Assembly (NCBI RefSeq): GCF_020035535.1
Contig: NZ_CP083351.1
Span: 558,001-622,000, forward strand
Direction: 5' to 3'
DNA length: 64,000 bases
Origin: Ensifer adhaerens
GTDB taxonomy: Bacteria; Pseudomonadota; Alphaproteobacteria; Rhizobiales; Rhizobiaceae
Shown here: positions 8,228 through 16,764 of the stretch, one piece after another
Layout: every line of letters starts with the position of its first letter
Position numbering within the stretch: the stretch's first letter is position 1
The notes under the pieces: generated by a model
Seen by the model: only the letters and a program-made list of their open reading frames with translations
Told to the model about the DNA's origin: nothing
Database searches by the model: none
Position numbers and translations under genes: made by a program

Positions 8228-9001
8228 TCAGGCGATGGACCATCCGCCGTCCACCAGCAGGTTCGCGCCGGTGATCATGCTCGCAGCCGGCGATGCAAGG
8301 AAGACTACGGCACCCACCACATCATCGGTTTCCCCGATCCGGCCGAGTGGAATGTGATCGACCGTCGCTTGGCGATTTTTGGCATCGGCTAGAAACGGTG
8401 CTGTACCATCCGTGTGGATGAACGTCGGCGATACGGTGTTTACGGTGACATTATAGCGTGCCCATTCGGCTGCAAGACAGCGCGTGAGGTGATTAATTGC
8501 CGCCTTGCTCATGCAATAGATTGTCTCTCCGCGCAGTGCGACCGTACCGGCCTGTGAGCTGATACTGATGATCCGGCCCCCATTTCGCGCGATCATGTGA
8601 CGGCCCACTGCCTGTGTCATCAGGAAGGTGCCCTTGATGTTGACATCGAGTATCTCGTCAAGGTCCTTTTCCTCAACGAGTTCCGCGAGATTGCCCGGGG
8701 CCACGCCGACATTGTTGACGAGAACATCGATCCGACCGAATGCAGAAACCGCCGCGTCGACGGCTTGTGCGATATGGGCCTTCTTGGGAATATCCAGTTC
8801 TACGGGGAGAACCTTTCGTCCCGCACCCTCGAGTTCGGCGATCAGGCCCGCTGATGCTGCGACATCGCGGACCCCCAAGACAATATCTGAGCCTGCTGCA
8901 GCACAGGCAAGTGCGCAAGCACGTCCAATGCCACGGCTCGCGCCCGTCACCATAGTCACCTTGCCCTCAAGGCTGAAATCCGGCGCACTCTTCCCCATCA
9001 T
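8228..9001 (-). CDS. SDR-family oxidoreductase
   Basis: The 257-residue protein is a classical short-chain dehydrogenase/reductase. The NAD(P)-binding TGASRGIG, the NNVG motif, the catalytic Ser in ISISS and the YCMSK Tyr/Lys pair are all present. It ends with the family's V-DGGW. The length is normal. The substrate is unknown; the best relatives by look are glucose/gluconate or 3-oxoacyl reductases. The start M-M-G-K follows a GAGG-type ribosome site. It converges with the MFS gene and is probably monocistronic. Confidence 0.87.
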   Translation of the reverse strand: MMGKSAPDFSLEGKVTMVTGASRGIGRACALACAAAGSDIVLGVRDVAASAGLIAELEGAGRKVLPVELDIPKKAHIAQAVDAAVSAFGRIDVLVNNVGVAPGNLAELVEEKDLDEILDVNIKGTFLMTQAVGRHMIARNGGRIISISSQAGTVALRGETIYCMSKAAINHLTRCLAAEWARYNVTVNTVSPTFIHTDGTAPFLADAKNRQATVDHIPLGRIGETDDVVGAVVFLASPAASMITGANLLVDGGWSIA

Positions 9002-9253
9002 TGCCTCCCTCGATGAAGCTCATTTATTGCAGCGTCGGCGTGCGGCCAGTTTTCTGCTCATGTCGCGCACGCGAAGTCCGTCCGATCAACGTCACGCTTG
9101 TCGAGAACGACCTTGGGGCAGTGGTGCGCGGGCTGTAGGCTTGGCTCGGTGGGGAGATTGAAGCTTCCGGACCAGTGCGGGCGCGATGCCTGGCCGATCT
9201 TGGTCTCATTGTTGAGTATCGGCATGGGCGTTTCGATCTCTGCTTCGCCAGAC

Positions 9254-9445
9254 CTATGGAAGTTCGATCTCACCGTTCACTACGTGGTTGAGACCGGTGC
9301 CCTCCGCCGTCAGCGTCATGCGCACCTTCAGCTTCTCGCCGCCGAACTGCCCCTCGCGCACCGCCTCTTCGATCTTACGCTGCGAGGTGACACCGACTTC
9401 TTTCAGGAACTTGGGGATCGACATGTTGAAGGCGTCTTCGCTCAT
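9254..9445 (-). CDS. DUF6494-type small protein
   Basis: A 63-residue cytosolic protein starts M-S-E-D-A-F-N-M-S-I-P-K-F-L-K and contains the GVTSQRKIEEAVREG segment, which I recognise as the DUF6494 family of short conserved proteins. The frame is open to 9514, but the ATG at 9445 has an AGAGGAG Shine-Dalgarno and matches the family start. Function unknown. The N-terminal part should be helical and the C-terminus a beta hairpin. Confidence 0.75.
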   Translation of the reverse strand: MSEDAFNMSIPKFLKEVGVTSQRKIEEAVREGQFGGEKLKVRMTLTAEGTGLNHVVNGEIELP

Positions 9446-9552
9446 CGTGGAACTCCTCTGCGTCCGTGAGAGAGCAGCGTTGGCGCTTGTCTTTCGCCCG
9501 GAATGCGCCGACATAGTCCAATAGGGATGTCAGCCTCGCCTCTCATCCCACG

Positions 9553-9786
9553 TTAGGAACCGACGCAACAACTTGCGGCTCCGTTGTTATGTTTGGCCTC
9601 CTGGATTGGCGGGCAAGGCGCGTCGCCAAAGGAACAGAACACACAGCAGTCCCCGGATTCTGGCCGGAGCATCGTACCGCATCCATTGCAATCATAGAAA
9701 AACTGACAGGCGTCGGTGGGCATCGTTTCCGTAGCCCGCTGGCCGCAATTCGGACAGGTGAGGGTTGATCGAAGCTGTATCGTCAC
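9553..9786 (-). CDS. GDCCVxC-domain putative metal/thiol protein
   Basis: This 77-residue protein opens with S-T-L-T-C-P-N-C-G, a zinc-ribbon knuckle. A second C-x2-C follows in YDCNGCG, then the signature GDCCVFCSFGD. These are the hallmarks of the GDCCVxC family, some members of which are selenoproteins with U in place of C. A GTG start at 9786 with GAGG upstream gives the family length; the longer open frame to 9870 is not needed. A link to mercury or arsenic handling is often seen by neighbourhood, and it lies next to the ars operon here, but its role is unproven. Confidence 0.75.
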   Translation of the reverse strand: MTIQLRSTLTCPNCGQRATETMPTDACQFFYDCNGCGTMLRPESGDCCVFCSFGDAPCPPIQEAKHNNGAASCCVGS

Positions 9787-9958
9787 TCTTTGTGCCTCGG
9801 CAACGGATGCCTTCAGATGACGCCCGTCATCCATCGCTGAATAGCCTATTGGAAATATCGCCTCGTGCATAGTTTTGCGTCATGCGCGCTAGGTCAGTCT
9901 TTCGAAAGGCTGCAATGGGCCGCCATAACCGGACAAGGCGTTGGTTCGCTTTGGCCAA

Positions 9959-9992
9959 ATAGCGGTCACTGCGATTGCAAGATGACCGCTAT
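9959..9992 (-). terminator. dyad at the end of the ars operon
   Basis: ATAGCGGTCA (9959-9968) and TGACCGCTAT (9983-9992) form a 10-bp perfect stem with a 14-base loop, 24 bases after the arsH stop. On the minus strand it is followed by TTGG rather than a T-run, so termination is inferred from position. Confidence 0.55.
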
Positions 9993-10016
9993 CGGAACAT
10001 TGCCGATGGCGTTTGA

Positions 10017-10763
10017 CTAAATCGACCTCAGTGACACCCGCTTCTCCAACTCGGCAGCGTGCTCCTTCCGCTCGCTATAACGGTCGGTCAGATGCGCCGA
10101 AGCGTCCCGTGTCAGCAGCGTGAACTTCACCAGTTCCTCGCAGACATCCACGACGCGGTCGTAGTAGGACGACGGTTTCATCCTGCCGTCGGCGTCGAAC
10201 TCCTGGTAGGCCTTGGCGACGGACGACTGGTTGGGGATCGTGATCATCCGCATCCAGCGGCCGAGCACGCGCATCTGGTTCAGGGCGTTGAAGGACTGGC
10301 TGCCGCCGGAGACTTCCATGATGGCCAGCGTCTTGCCTTGCGTCGGCCGGATCGATCCCAGCGACAGGGGAATCCAGTCGATCTGGGCCTTCATGATGCC
10401 CGTCATCGCGCCGTGGCGCTCGGGGCTAACCCAGACCTGGCCTTCCGACCATTGCGACAGGTCGCGCAGCTCCTGCACTTTCGGATGGCTGACCGGAGCC
10501 TCGTCGGGAAGCGGAAGCCCCCTCGGATCGAACATCCGCACCTCGCACCCCAACCGCTCGAGCAGACGTCTGGCTTCGTGCGCCAACAGGCGGCTGTAGG
10601 AAACCTCCCGGAGCGAGCCGTAGAAGATCAGGATGCGCGGCTTGTGCGTCGAAAACGCTGGACGCAACGCGTCTATGTCAGGTTGGCGAAGATGCCGCTC
10701 CTCCAAGGCGGGAAAGGTCTCAGACAACGCGCTTGCCCTCCTGATCGAGGACCTGCTCGCCAT
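10017..10763 (-). CDS. arsH: ArsH, NADPH-dependent FMN reductase / organoarsenical oxidase
   Basis: The 248-residue flavodoxin-like protein matches ArsH. It has the phosphate loop [12 protein letters not shown], the [17 protein letters not shown] flavin loop, and the long ArsH-specific N-terminal arm. Known ArsH enzymes reduce FMN with NADPH and oxidise trivalent methyl- or aryl-arsenicals to the less toxic pentavalent forms. The start ATG at 10763 has AAGGAAG upstream and overlaps the 3' end of the arsC gene by 44 bases, a sign of translational coupling. It is the last gene of the operon. Confidence 0.93.
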   Translation of the reverse strand: MASRSSIRRASALSETFPALEERHLRQPDIDALRPAFSTHKPRILIFYGSLREVSYSRLLAHEARRLLERLGCEVRMFDPRGLPLPDEAPVSHPKVQELRDLSQWSEGQVWVSPERHGAMTGIMKAQIDWIPLSLGSIRPTQGKTLAIMEVSGGSQSFNALNQMRVLGRWMRMITIPNQSSVAKAYQEFDADGRMKPSSYYDRVVDVCEELVKFTLLTRDASAHLTDRYSERKEHAAELEKRVSLRSI

Positions 10764-11142
10764 CTTCCTTGAAGAAGGCTCCCTTGAACGCATCCGGCAG
10801 GATGTCGAGAACGACTTCGGAAGGGCGCGCGAGCCTGGTGCCGAGTGGTGTGACGACGAACGGACGATTGATGAGGATCGGGTCCGTCAGCATCGCGTCG
10901 AGCAACTGGTCGTCCGTCAGCTTCGGATCATCGAGGCCCAATTCCGCATAAGGCGTACCTTTCTCGCGGATCGCCTGCCGGACGGTCAGCCCGGCGTCAG
11001 AGATCATCGTTGCCAACTCGTCGCGCGCCGGCGGTGTCTTGAGATACTCGATGACATCAGGTTCGATCCCGGCTGCGCGGATTATCTCCAGCGTGTTGCG
11101 GGACGTGCCGCAGGCCGGGTTGTGATAGATGGTGACGTCCAT
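10720..11142 (-). CDS. arsC: glutaredoxin-coupled arsenate reductase ArsC
   Basis: The 140-residue protein is the Grx-dependent (E. coli R773-like) ArsC. It has the catalytic Cys in [11 protein letters not shown] at about residue 12, a helical middle, and the [17 protein letters not shown] substrate region. It reduces arsenate to arsenite for export by the upstream Acr3. I start it at 11142 since the AGG Shine-Dalgarno, inside the acr3 3' end, is correctly spaced for this ATG rather than for 11148. The operon also has an unrelated LMW-type ArsC. Confidence 0.93.
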   Translation of the reverse strand: MDVTIYHNPACGTSRNTLEIIRAAGIEPDVIEYLKTPPARDELATMISDAGLTVRQAIREKGTPYAELGLDDPKLTDDQLLDAMLTDPILINRPFVVTPLGTRLARPSEVVLDILPDAFKGAFFKEDGEQVLDQEGKRVV

Positions 11143-11144
11143 TG

Positions 11145-12203
11145 TCATGTCCTTTCGGTGATGGTGTTGCGGGAGACAGAGGGAGCTGCCTCGTACCAGC
11201 CCTTGGTGTGGTTCACGGCCCAGACGACCGTGAGCATCACGGGAACCTCGATGAGCACGCCGACGACGGTCGCCAGCGCTGCTCCGGACCGGAAGCCGAA
11301 CAGGCTGATCGCCGCGGCAACCGCGAGTTCGAAGAAGTTGCTGGCTCCGATCAGGGCTGAAGGCCCGGCGACGCAATGGCGCTCGCCCGACATCCGGTTC
11401 AGGAGGTAGGCCAGGCCTGAGTTGAAGTAGACCTGGATCAGGATCGGGACGGCCAGCAGCGCGATGATCGTCGGCTGCGCGATGATCTGCTCGCCCTGGA
11501 AGCCGAACAGGAGGACGAGCGTCGCCAGCAGTGCCACAAGCGAAAGCGGCTGCAGCTTCGCCAGCATGGCGTCCAGCGCCTTGGTCGTGCCGTCGGCGGT
11601 CAGCCGCGCTCTCAGGACCTGAGCGATGATGACCGGGACGACGATATAGAGGACGACCGACAGAACGAGCGTGTCCCACGGTACGGTGATAGCCGACAGT
11701 CCGAGAAGCAGTCCGACGATCGGGGCGAAGGCGACGACCATGATCGCATCGTTGAGTGCCACCTGGGACAACGTGAACAGCGGCTCGCCGCGCGTCAGGT
11801 TGCTCCAGACGAACACCATCGCGGTACAGGGCGCAGCCGCAAGGATGATAAGGCCAGCAATGTAGGAGTCGATCTGGTCAGCCGGCAGATAAGGACGGAA
11901 CAGCCATCCGATAAAGAGCCATCCGAGCAACGCCATGGAGAACGGCTTGATGGCCCAGTTGATGAACAGGGTCACGCCGATGCCGCGCCAGTACGTGCTG
12001 ACCTGCGCCAGCGAGCGGAAGTCGATCTTGATGAGCATCGGGATGATCATCAGCCAGATCAGGATGGCGACGGGCAGGTTCACCTTGGCGACCTCCGCCG
12101 CGCCGATGATCTGGAAAACGCCGGGCATCAGATGGCCAAGGGCAACGCCGACGACAATGCAGAGGAACACCCAGATGGTGAGATAGCGTTGAAACGTCGA
12201 CAT
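11145..12203 (-). CDS. acr3: Acr3 arsenite efflux permease
   Basis: The 352-residue inner-membrane protein has about ten hydrophobic segments and the Acr3 hallmark A-P-C-T-A-M-V-F-V-W-S with the essential conserved cysteine, so it belongs to the BART superfamily Acr3 arsenite/H+ antiporters. It exports the arsenite made by the two reductases. Its ATG overlaps the TGA of the upstream LMW arsC by one base, and the next arsC follows after two bases, so expression is tightly coupled. The frame is open further upstream but inside arsC, so 12203 is the start. Confidence 0.94.
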   Translation of the reverse strand: MSTFQRYLTIWVFLCIVVGVALGHLMPGVFQIIGAAEVAKVNLPVAILIWLMIIPMLIKIDFRSLAQVSTYWRGIGVTLFINWAIKPFSMALLGWLFIGWLFRPYLPADQIDSYIAGLIILAAAPCTAMVFVWSNLTRGEPLFTLSQVALNDAIMVVAFAPIVGLLLGLSAITVPWDTLVLSVVLYIVVPVIIAQVLRARLTADGTTKALDAMLAKLQPLSLVALLATLVLLFGFQGEQIIAQPTIIALLAVPILIQVYFNSGLAYLLNRMSGERHCVAGPSALIGASNFFELAVAAAISLFGFRSGAALATVVGVLIEVPVMLTVVWAVNHTKGWYEAAPSVSRNTITERT

Positions 12204-12730
12204 CAGGCCATCTTTCCCGGAGTTCCCGTCGAGCCTTCCATCGCGCCGATTTGGCGGAGCTTCGTTTCGAGCGCCAGGCGGTCGATCGATGCCAGCGGAA
12301 GGCTGACGAAGGCCATGATACGGTTCTTGAGGAAACGGGCGGCCGTCGCAAAGGCGCGCTGGATTTCGACCTCGGAGCCGACAACGGCCGCGGGGTCCTC
12401 GACACCCCAATGCGCGGTCATCGGATGACCGAACCATACCGGGCAGGCCTCGCCAGCCGCGCTGTCGCAGACCGTGAAGATGAAATCCATCTGTGGTGCG
12501 CCGGGCTCAGAGAAGACGTCCCAGCTCTTCGACGAGAAGCCAGTCGCAGAATAGCCAAGGGCTTCGAGTTCGTTCAGCGCATGCGGATTGACTTCGCCCT
12601 TGGGCCGGCTGCCCGCAGAAAACGCCCGGAAGCGCCCACCACCCTCATTGTTGAGGATGGATTCGGCGAGAATAGAACGTGCGGAGTTGCCCGTGCACAA
12701 GAAGAGCACGTTGTAAGTCTTGTCGGTCAT
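12203..12730 (-). CDS. arsC: LMW-phosphatase-type arsenate reductase ArsC
   Basis: The 175-residue protein has the low-molecular-weight tyrosine phosphatase P-loop V-L-F-L-C-T-G-N-S-A-R-S at its N-terminus and the arsenate-reductase-like C-D-x-A-x-x-x-C-P segment (residues about 87-94). The H-W-G-x-x-D-P-A motif follows. It reduces arsenate, probably with thioredoxin or mycothiol-like thiols. It is longer than S. aureus ArsC, with a C-terminal helical extension typical of alphaproteobacterial members. It lies between arsN and acr3. Confidence 0.9.
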   Translation of the reverse strand: MTDKTYNVLFLCTGNSARSILAESILNNEGGGRFRAFSAGSRPKGEVNPHALNELEALGYSATGFSSKSWDVFSEPGAPQMDFIFTVCDSAAGEACPVWFGHPMTAHWGVEDPAAVVGSEVEIQRAFATAARFLKNRIMAFVSLPLASIDRLALETKLRQIGAMEGSTGTPGKMA

Positions 12731-12745
12731 GGTCGTTTTCCGTGG

Positions 12746-13186
12746 TTAGGTCGGAGGTCTGTTGAATTGCATGATCGTTGCCGATGCCGGGCAGATGCCC
12801 GAAAGCTGACGGGTCGTAAGAACGGCGGGCGGCACATTGCCTCGCTCGATGACGACGAAGCCGAGCTTTGCGAAAAACGGCTCGGCGGTCGTCGTGGCCA
12901 GGAAGACAGTAGAGGCAGGGTCGATGGCTTTGAGCATTTCGTTGGTAAGCGCACTGCCGAGAGACCTGCCGCGATGCTCGGGCAAGATGACCATCGACCT
13001 GAGCAGGACCGCATCGCCGCACGTCTCGATGCCTGCGTATCCAACCGTGCCGCCATCTGATGAAAGCGCTCTGAAGAACGAGCGGCCAGGGTCTTCAACG
13101 TCCTCTATCGGAAGACCTGAAACCGAGAGCGCCAGCTTCAGGGCGGCATGGCTTCCGGGAACTGGCTCCAAGCGGATGTCGCTCAT
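12746..13186 (-). CDS. arsN2: ArsN2-like GNAT N-acetyltransferase
   Basis: The 146-residue protein has a GNAT fold. The acetyl-CoA-binding segment V-I-L-P-E-H-R-G-R-S-L-G-S-A-L lies at about residues 68-82, and F-A-K-L-G-F lies near residue 108. Its position in an ars operon and its sequence style match ArsN2. ArsN1 acetyltransferases detoxify the antibiotic arsinothricin and phosphinothricin; the ArsN2 substrate is less clear. Its start overlaps the arsR stop by four bases (ATGA). Confidence 0.82.
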   Translation of the reverse strand: MSDIRLEPVPGSHAALKLALSVSGLPIEDVEDPGRSFFRALSSDGGTVGYAGIETCGDAVLLRSMVILPEHRGRSLGSALTNEMLKAIDPASTVFLATTTAEPFFAKLGFVVIERGNVPPAVLTTRQLSGICPASATIMQFNRPPT

Positions 13187-13536
13187 GATGGCTTCACCTT
13201 GGGCGCACAGCAGGGTGTCAGTTCGGCGATCAGCGGCGCACAGAGTTCGATCGAACCGCCGCAGCAGTCTTTCAACAGGAAGAGTGTCAGGTCACGCAGC
13301 CCCTGAAGGTCCGCCCTGTAGATGATCGAGCGGCTCTGGCGTTCGTTTGTGACGAGGCCCGCACGCGATAGCGTGGCCAGATGCGCGGACATGGTGTTCT
13401 GGGGGACGTCGAGAAGCCGGGCGAGTTCGCCGGCCGGCACGCCATCGGGCTCGTGCCGGACGAGAAGCCGGAAGGTCTCGAGCCTGGTGGTCTGGGCCAG
13501 TGCGGCGAGCGCCGCGATCGCTGTATTGCTATCCAT
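13183..13536 (-). CDS. arsR: ArsR repressor of the ars operon
   Basis: The 117-residue winged-helix regulator has a helix-turn-helix at E-L-A-R-L-L-D-V-P-Q-N-T-M-S-A-H-L and vicinal cysteines (DCCGG near residue 88; PCCAPK at the C-terminus) for trivalent arsenic. The ATG at 13536 is chosen because the family starts there and an operator dyad overlaps it; a longer open frame to 13608 runs through the promoter. No Shine-Dalgarno is visible before this ATG, so the mRNA may be leaderless. It is first in a six-gene operon. Confidence 0.92.
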   Translation of the reverse strand: MDSNTAIAALAALAQTTRLETFRLLVRHEPDGVPAGELARLLDVPQNTMSAHLATLSRAGLVTNERQSRSIIYRADLQGLRDLTLFLLKDCCGGSIELCAPLIAELTPCCAPKVKPS

Positions 13537-13571
13537 ATATCCAGACTTATGGATATATATAACTTTGTCAA
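13535..13571 (-). promoter_or_regulatory. ars operon promoter and ArsR operator
   Basis: An 8-bp perfect inverted repeat, ATATATCC (13535-13542) / GGATATAT (13551-13558), with an 8-bp spacer overlaps the arsR start codon. A TTGACA -35 box lies at 13571-13566 on the minus strand, which places the -10 region within the dyad. ArsR bound here would block the polymerase. Confidence 0.72.
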
Positions 13572-13865
13572 TAGGAGGCAGAGATGGTTTAACAGTGGCG
13601 TTCTTCACCCCTTTTCATCTAGAACGCCTGCAATGATCGCCGAACCGATGACGAAGGATGACGTCCAAGGTACCTCTGCCTTCAGAGCGGCCGCTGCCAA
13701 CCAATGTCGAGCCCTGGCATTGTCGAGCTATTGGCTTGTTGCAGTGGGGACCAGGCCGGCATGATGATAGTTGTTGGCAACCGCTGACGTTGCCATGCCA
13801 GCTTCCAAGCATGCGCCGATGAAGGCATCCCGCGCGACTGCCGCCGGAACATTAAGGAGCAGCCT

Positions 13866-14590
13866 GTGGCCGAGCAGAACCACTGGTTCGAGCGCGAAAT
13901 GATATCGGAGACGATAGCCCGCATCTGGGAGCCCTTCGTCCACCCGTTCTTTCGCGCAAACATCTTTCACGTAAGGTGCAAAGAAGCCGACCTCGTGGTC
14001 GACTTCGGAATGGGACTACGTTCGCTCCAAAGCTTCCTGGCGACAGACCCTGACCGGCCGATCGTGGCCGTAGCCATGTCCACGTTGATCATGTGGGATC
14101 GTTCCACGAGTTTGAGTACCGGCTGGGACACTCCTTGGAGGCAGACGCCTTTGCGGGCATGAGAGACAGTCAGACACTTGCCGAGTACTTTCGGATGCAA
14201 AAAGACGGGGTGGCGGTCGCCCCGAATGAGCGATGGCAACAGAAGCGGTTCTCGATCACTCCAGCGGTCCTGACAAAGGTGTTGGACGATGGTGCCCGCA
14301 TAGATCTCGGGGACCGGTCGTTCACTGTCCTGCATCTCCCAGGTCATTCACCGGGCTCGATAGGGTTGCTCGACGAACATGACGGTACATTCTTCTCCGG
14401 CGATGCCATCTATGAAGGGACGCTGGTCGACAACTTGCCTGGTTGCGACAAGAGTGACTATCGGGGCACAATGAGGCGGTTGCTCGAACTCGATGTTGGC
14501 ACAACGCACGGCGGTCACGGCGTTGCCATGACACGAGAGCGTATGGCGGCGATAGCGCGCGAGTATCTTGTTCGCCTGGATCAAGGTTGA
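13866..14590 (+). pseudogene. MBL-fold metallo-hydrolase, frameshifted
   Basis: Two overlapping frames together encode one metallo-beta-lactamase-fold hydrolase of about 240 residues. The first frame (GTG 13866, AAGGAG upstream) runs through ADLVVDFGMGLRSL to P-I-V-A-V. The second continues with the zinc motif H-V-H-V-D-H-V-G, then L-P-G-H-S-P-G-S-I, F-S-G-D-A-I-Y and T-H-G-G-H. A single missing base near 14070-14076, just before the HxHxDH motif, joins them. Everything else is intact, so this is a recent mutation or a sequencing error. It is divergent from arsR but no functional link is evident. Confidence 0.8.
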
Positions 14591-14677
14591 AAATGCCGCA
14601 GCAGACTTAGTCCACGGATCAACGGGCGGCGGGTCGATAGGGCTGCGAATTGGAAGCTTTAGCTTGCGACAACATCG

Positions 14678-16474
14678 TCAGGCCGGCAATCCGGCGCGGC
14701 GTAGGCCCTCACGCAATCGGTCTGCATCTTCGGCCCGCCGGAAATATAACGCGTCCACGAGCCAATCCACGTATTCACTTGGGCCGGCAGACGGATCGCC
14801 GCGCCACAACGCGCGGACTGACTCGATGCACGTCCTGCCACACCGCTGTGCCTCTTCGAGGCGCCCCAAATGACCGAAGGCCGCCGCGCGCAGAGCCATG
14901 TATCTAGGGTGTCGCCGGCTTGGTGCGTCCATTATCAGTCGCTCCAATAGATCGGCTGCTTCTTGGTAGCGTCCGAGCCGAAACACAATGTGCGAAAGAT
15001 AGAAATTGTACCAGAACGGGTGGCATGGGTTAAGCCGAAACGCAATCTCGGCGGCGTGCAAGCCCAGTTCGGGCTTTCCATTGCACGATTGGATCCAGGC
15101 CCAGAAAATCTGGATCAGTGGATCATTCGGGTTCAAAGCCCGAGCAAGGCCCAAATGCCGCTCGGCCCGCTCGAAGTCGCGCAGCATCAAGCACATGTAT
15201 CCAAAGGTGGAGTGCACGCGCGCATCGTTGGGGTCTTTCGCCACTGCTTCTTCGGCCTGGTGAAACGCTGCGATCCGGTTCTCGTCCTTGTCTCGCGGCA
15301 CTCCGACGCACATCTCGACCGAACGATTGAGGTAGATCCATGCGAGGCCCGTATGGGCTCGAGCAAAGCCCGGGTCGATGCGGAGTGCCGCTTCGAATAG
15401 TGCTTGCGCACGCGCTTGGGCCTCCGGTGTGAATACGTCAGAAAGTCGATTTCCCTGGAGGAAGAGATCATAGGCCTGAATGTCTTCGGGCTGGCGTCGC
15501 CGGGCTGCGACTTCGCTGTCCTGGATGATCCGTTGGGCTACCATTGCAACGATGCTCTGGGAAATTTCTTCCTGAACGGCAAACACGTCCTCGAGTGCGC
15601 GGTCGTATCGCTCGACCCAAAAATGGGCACCGCTCGTAGCATCAATCAGCTGGGCCGTGATGCGAACGCGCCCGCCAGCCCGGCGCACACTGCCCTCGAC
15701 CAGGTATCTGGCCCCGAGCGAACGTCCGATCTCGCGCGCGTCCACGTTTTTCCCGCGGAACGAGAAGGAAGAGTTTCGGGCGATGACCATGAGTTCGCGG
15801 AAGCGCGAGAGTTCCGTGATGATGTCTTCGCTGATGCCATCGCTGAAATAGATCTGTTCGGGATCAACGCTCATGTTTTCGAAGGGCAACACCGCCACCG
15901 TCGGTCTATCGCCTGAAGCCCAGGCGGTTCTCGCGCCGTCGGGGGCATTGTCTGGCACCAAGCCGTAAGTCCTAACCGGCCGCGCGATGTTTTTCAGGTG
16001 CCGCTCACCCGCAAACTCGAATCGGCAATCGAGCTTTCCAGAGAGTTGGTCGTAGGCTGTTCCGGAGATAAGGAGGCCACCTGGCGGGCAAGACTGTTCC
16101 AATCGGGCAGCCACGTTGACGCCGTCCCCCAGCAGATCCTCGCCATCCACCTGGACGTCGCCCAGATTGATGCCGATACGCAAGACAATCCGACGCTCAG
16201 CCGGTATCTGCGTCTGACATTCAGGCAGTTGCTTTTGAACCGCAGCGGCGCAGGCTACAGCTTCGACGACGGACCCAAATTCGGCGATCAGGCCGTCGCC
16301 CGTCAGCTTGAAGAGGCGACCGTGATGTTGCGCCAGCAAAGGCTCGAACAGGGTCCGGCGCAGGTCTGTGACGGCCGCGAGAGTTGACGTCTCGTCCAAT
16401 TCGACGAGCCGTGAGTAGCCGACAATGTCGGCAACGAAGATTGCCACCAGCCTGCGTTCTCCGAGGATACTCAT
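14678..16474 (-). CDS. class III adenylate cyclase with TolB-like and TPR regions
   Basis: The 598-residue cytosolic protein begins with a class III nucleotide cyclase catalytic domain (residues 1-180). The metal aspartates are D16 in FVADIVGYS and D60 in LTGDGLIAEF, and the L-G-D-G-V-N-V-A-A-R-L-E element is also present. A FlgO/TolB-N-like segment follows (PTVAVLPFENMS, residues about 190-320), then a TPR array to the C-terminus that should bind a partner. Rhizobia have many such cyclases, which make cAMP in response to unknown cues. It is divergent from a GGDEF gene across 290 bases. Confidence 0.88.
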   Translation of the reverse strand: MSILGERRLVAIFVADIVGYSRLVELDETSTLAAVTDLRRTLFEPLLAQHHGRLFKLTGDGLIAEFGSVVEAVACAAAVQKQLPECQTQIPAERRIVLRIGINLGDVQVDGEDLLGDGVNVAARLEQSCPPGGLLISGTAYDQLSGKLDCRFEFAGERHLKNIARPVRTYGLVPDNAPDGARTAWASGDRPTVAVLPFENMSVDPEQIYFSDGISEDIITELSRFRELMVIARNSSFSFRGKNVDAREIGRSLGARYLVEGSVRRAGGRVRITAQLIDATSGAHFWVERYDRALEDVFAVQEEISQSIVAMVAQRIIQDSEVAARRRQPEDIQAYDLFLQGNRLSDVFTPEAQARAQALFEAALRIDPGFARAHTGLAWIYLNRSVEMCVGVPRDKDENRIAAFHQAEEAVAKDPNDARVHSTFGYMCLMLRDFERAERHLGLARALNPNDPLIQIFWAWIQSCNGKPELGLHAAEIAFRLNPCHPFWYNFYLSHIVFRLGRYQEAADLLERLIMDAPSRRHPRYMALRAAAFGHLGRLEEAQRCGRTCIESVRALWRGDPSAGPSEYVDWLVDALYFRRAEDADRLREGLRRAGLPA

Positions 16475-16764
16475 CTCCTCGCCCCTTTTGCTGCCCGATG
16501 CTCCTGGCTACACAAACCGAACAAGCAACAATAGCCCACCGACAGCGCCCGGACCATCTTTCCGTTTGGAGACTGTGCTGGTCGTGAAACAGTAAAGCGG
16601 TTTACCTGGGTAGCGTGGGCTAGCAGCATTCCTGCCCCCGGCAACCAATTCTCAAAACCGTCCAGATGCTTTCCAGCGTGGGTGCGTCAGAGCATCTTCC
16701 TTGTTGGTGACACTAGCACCCGTCGGGTAACTGCGTCTCAACGATTGGCGGCTAACGTCGGGCA

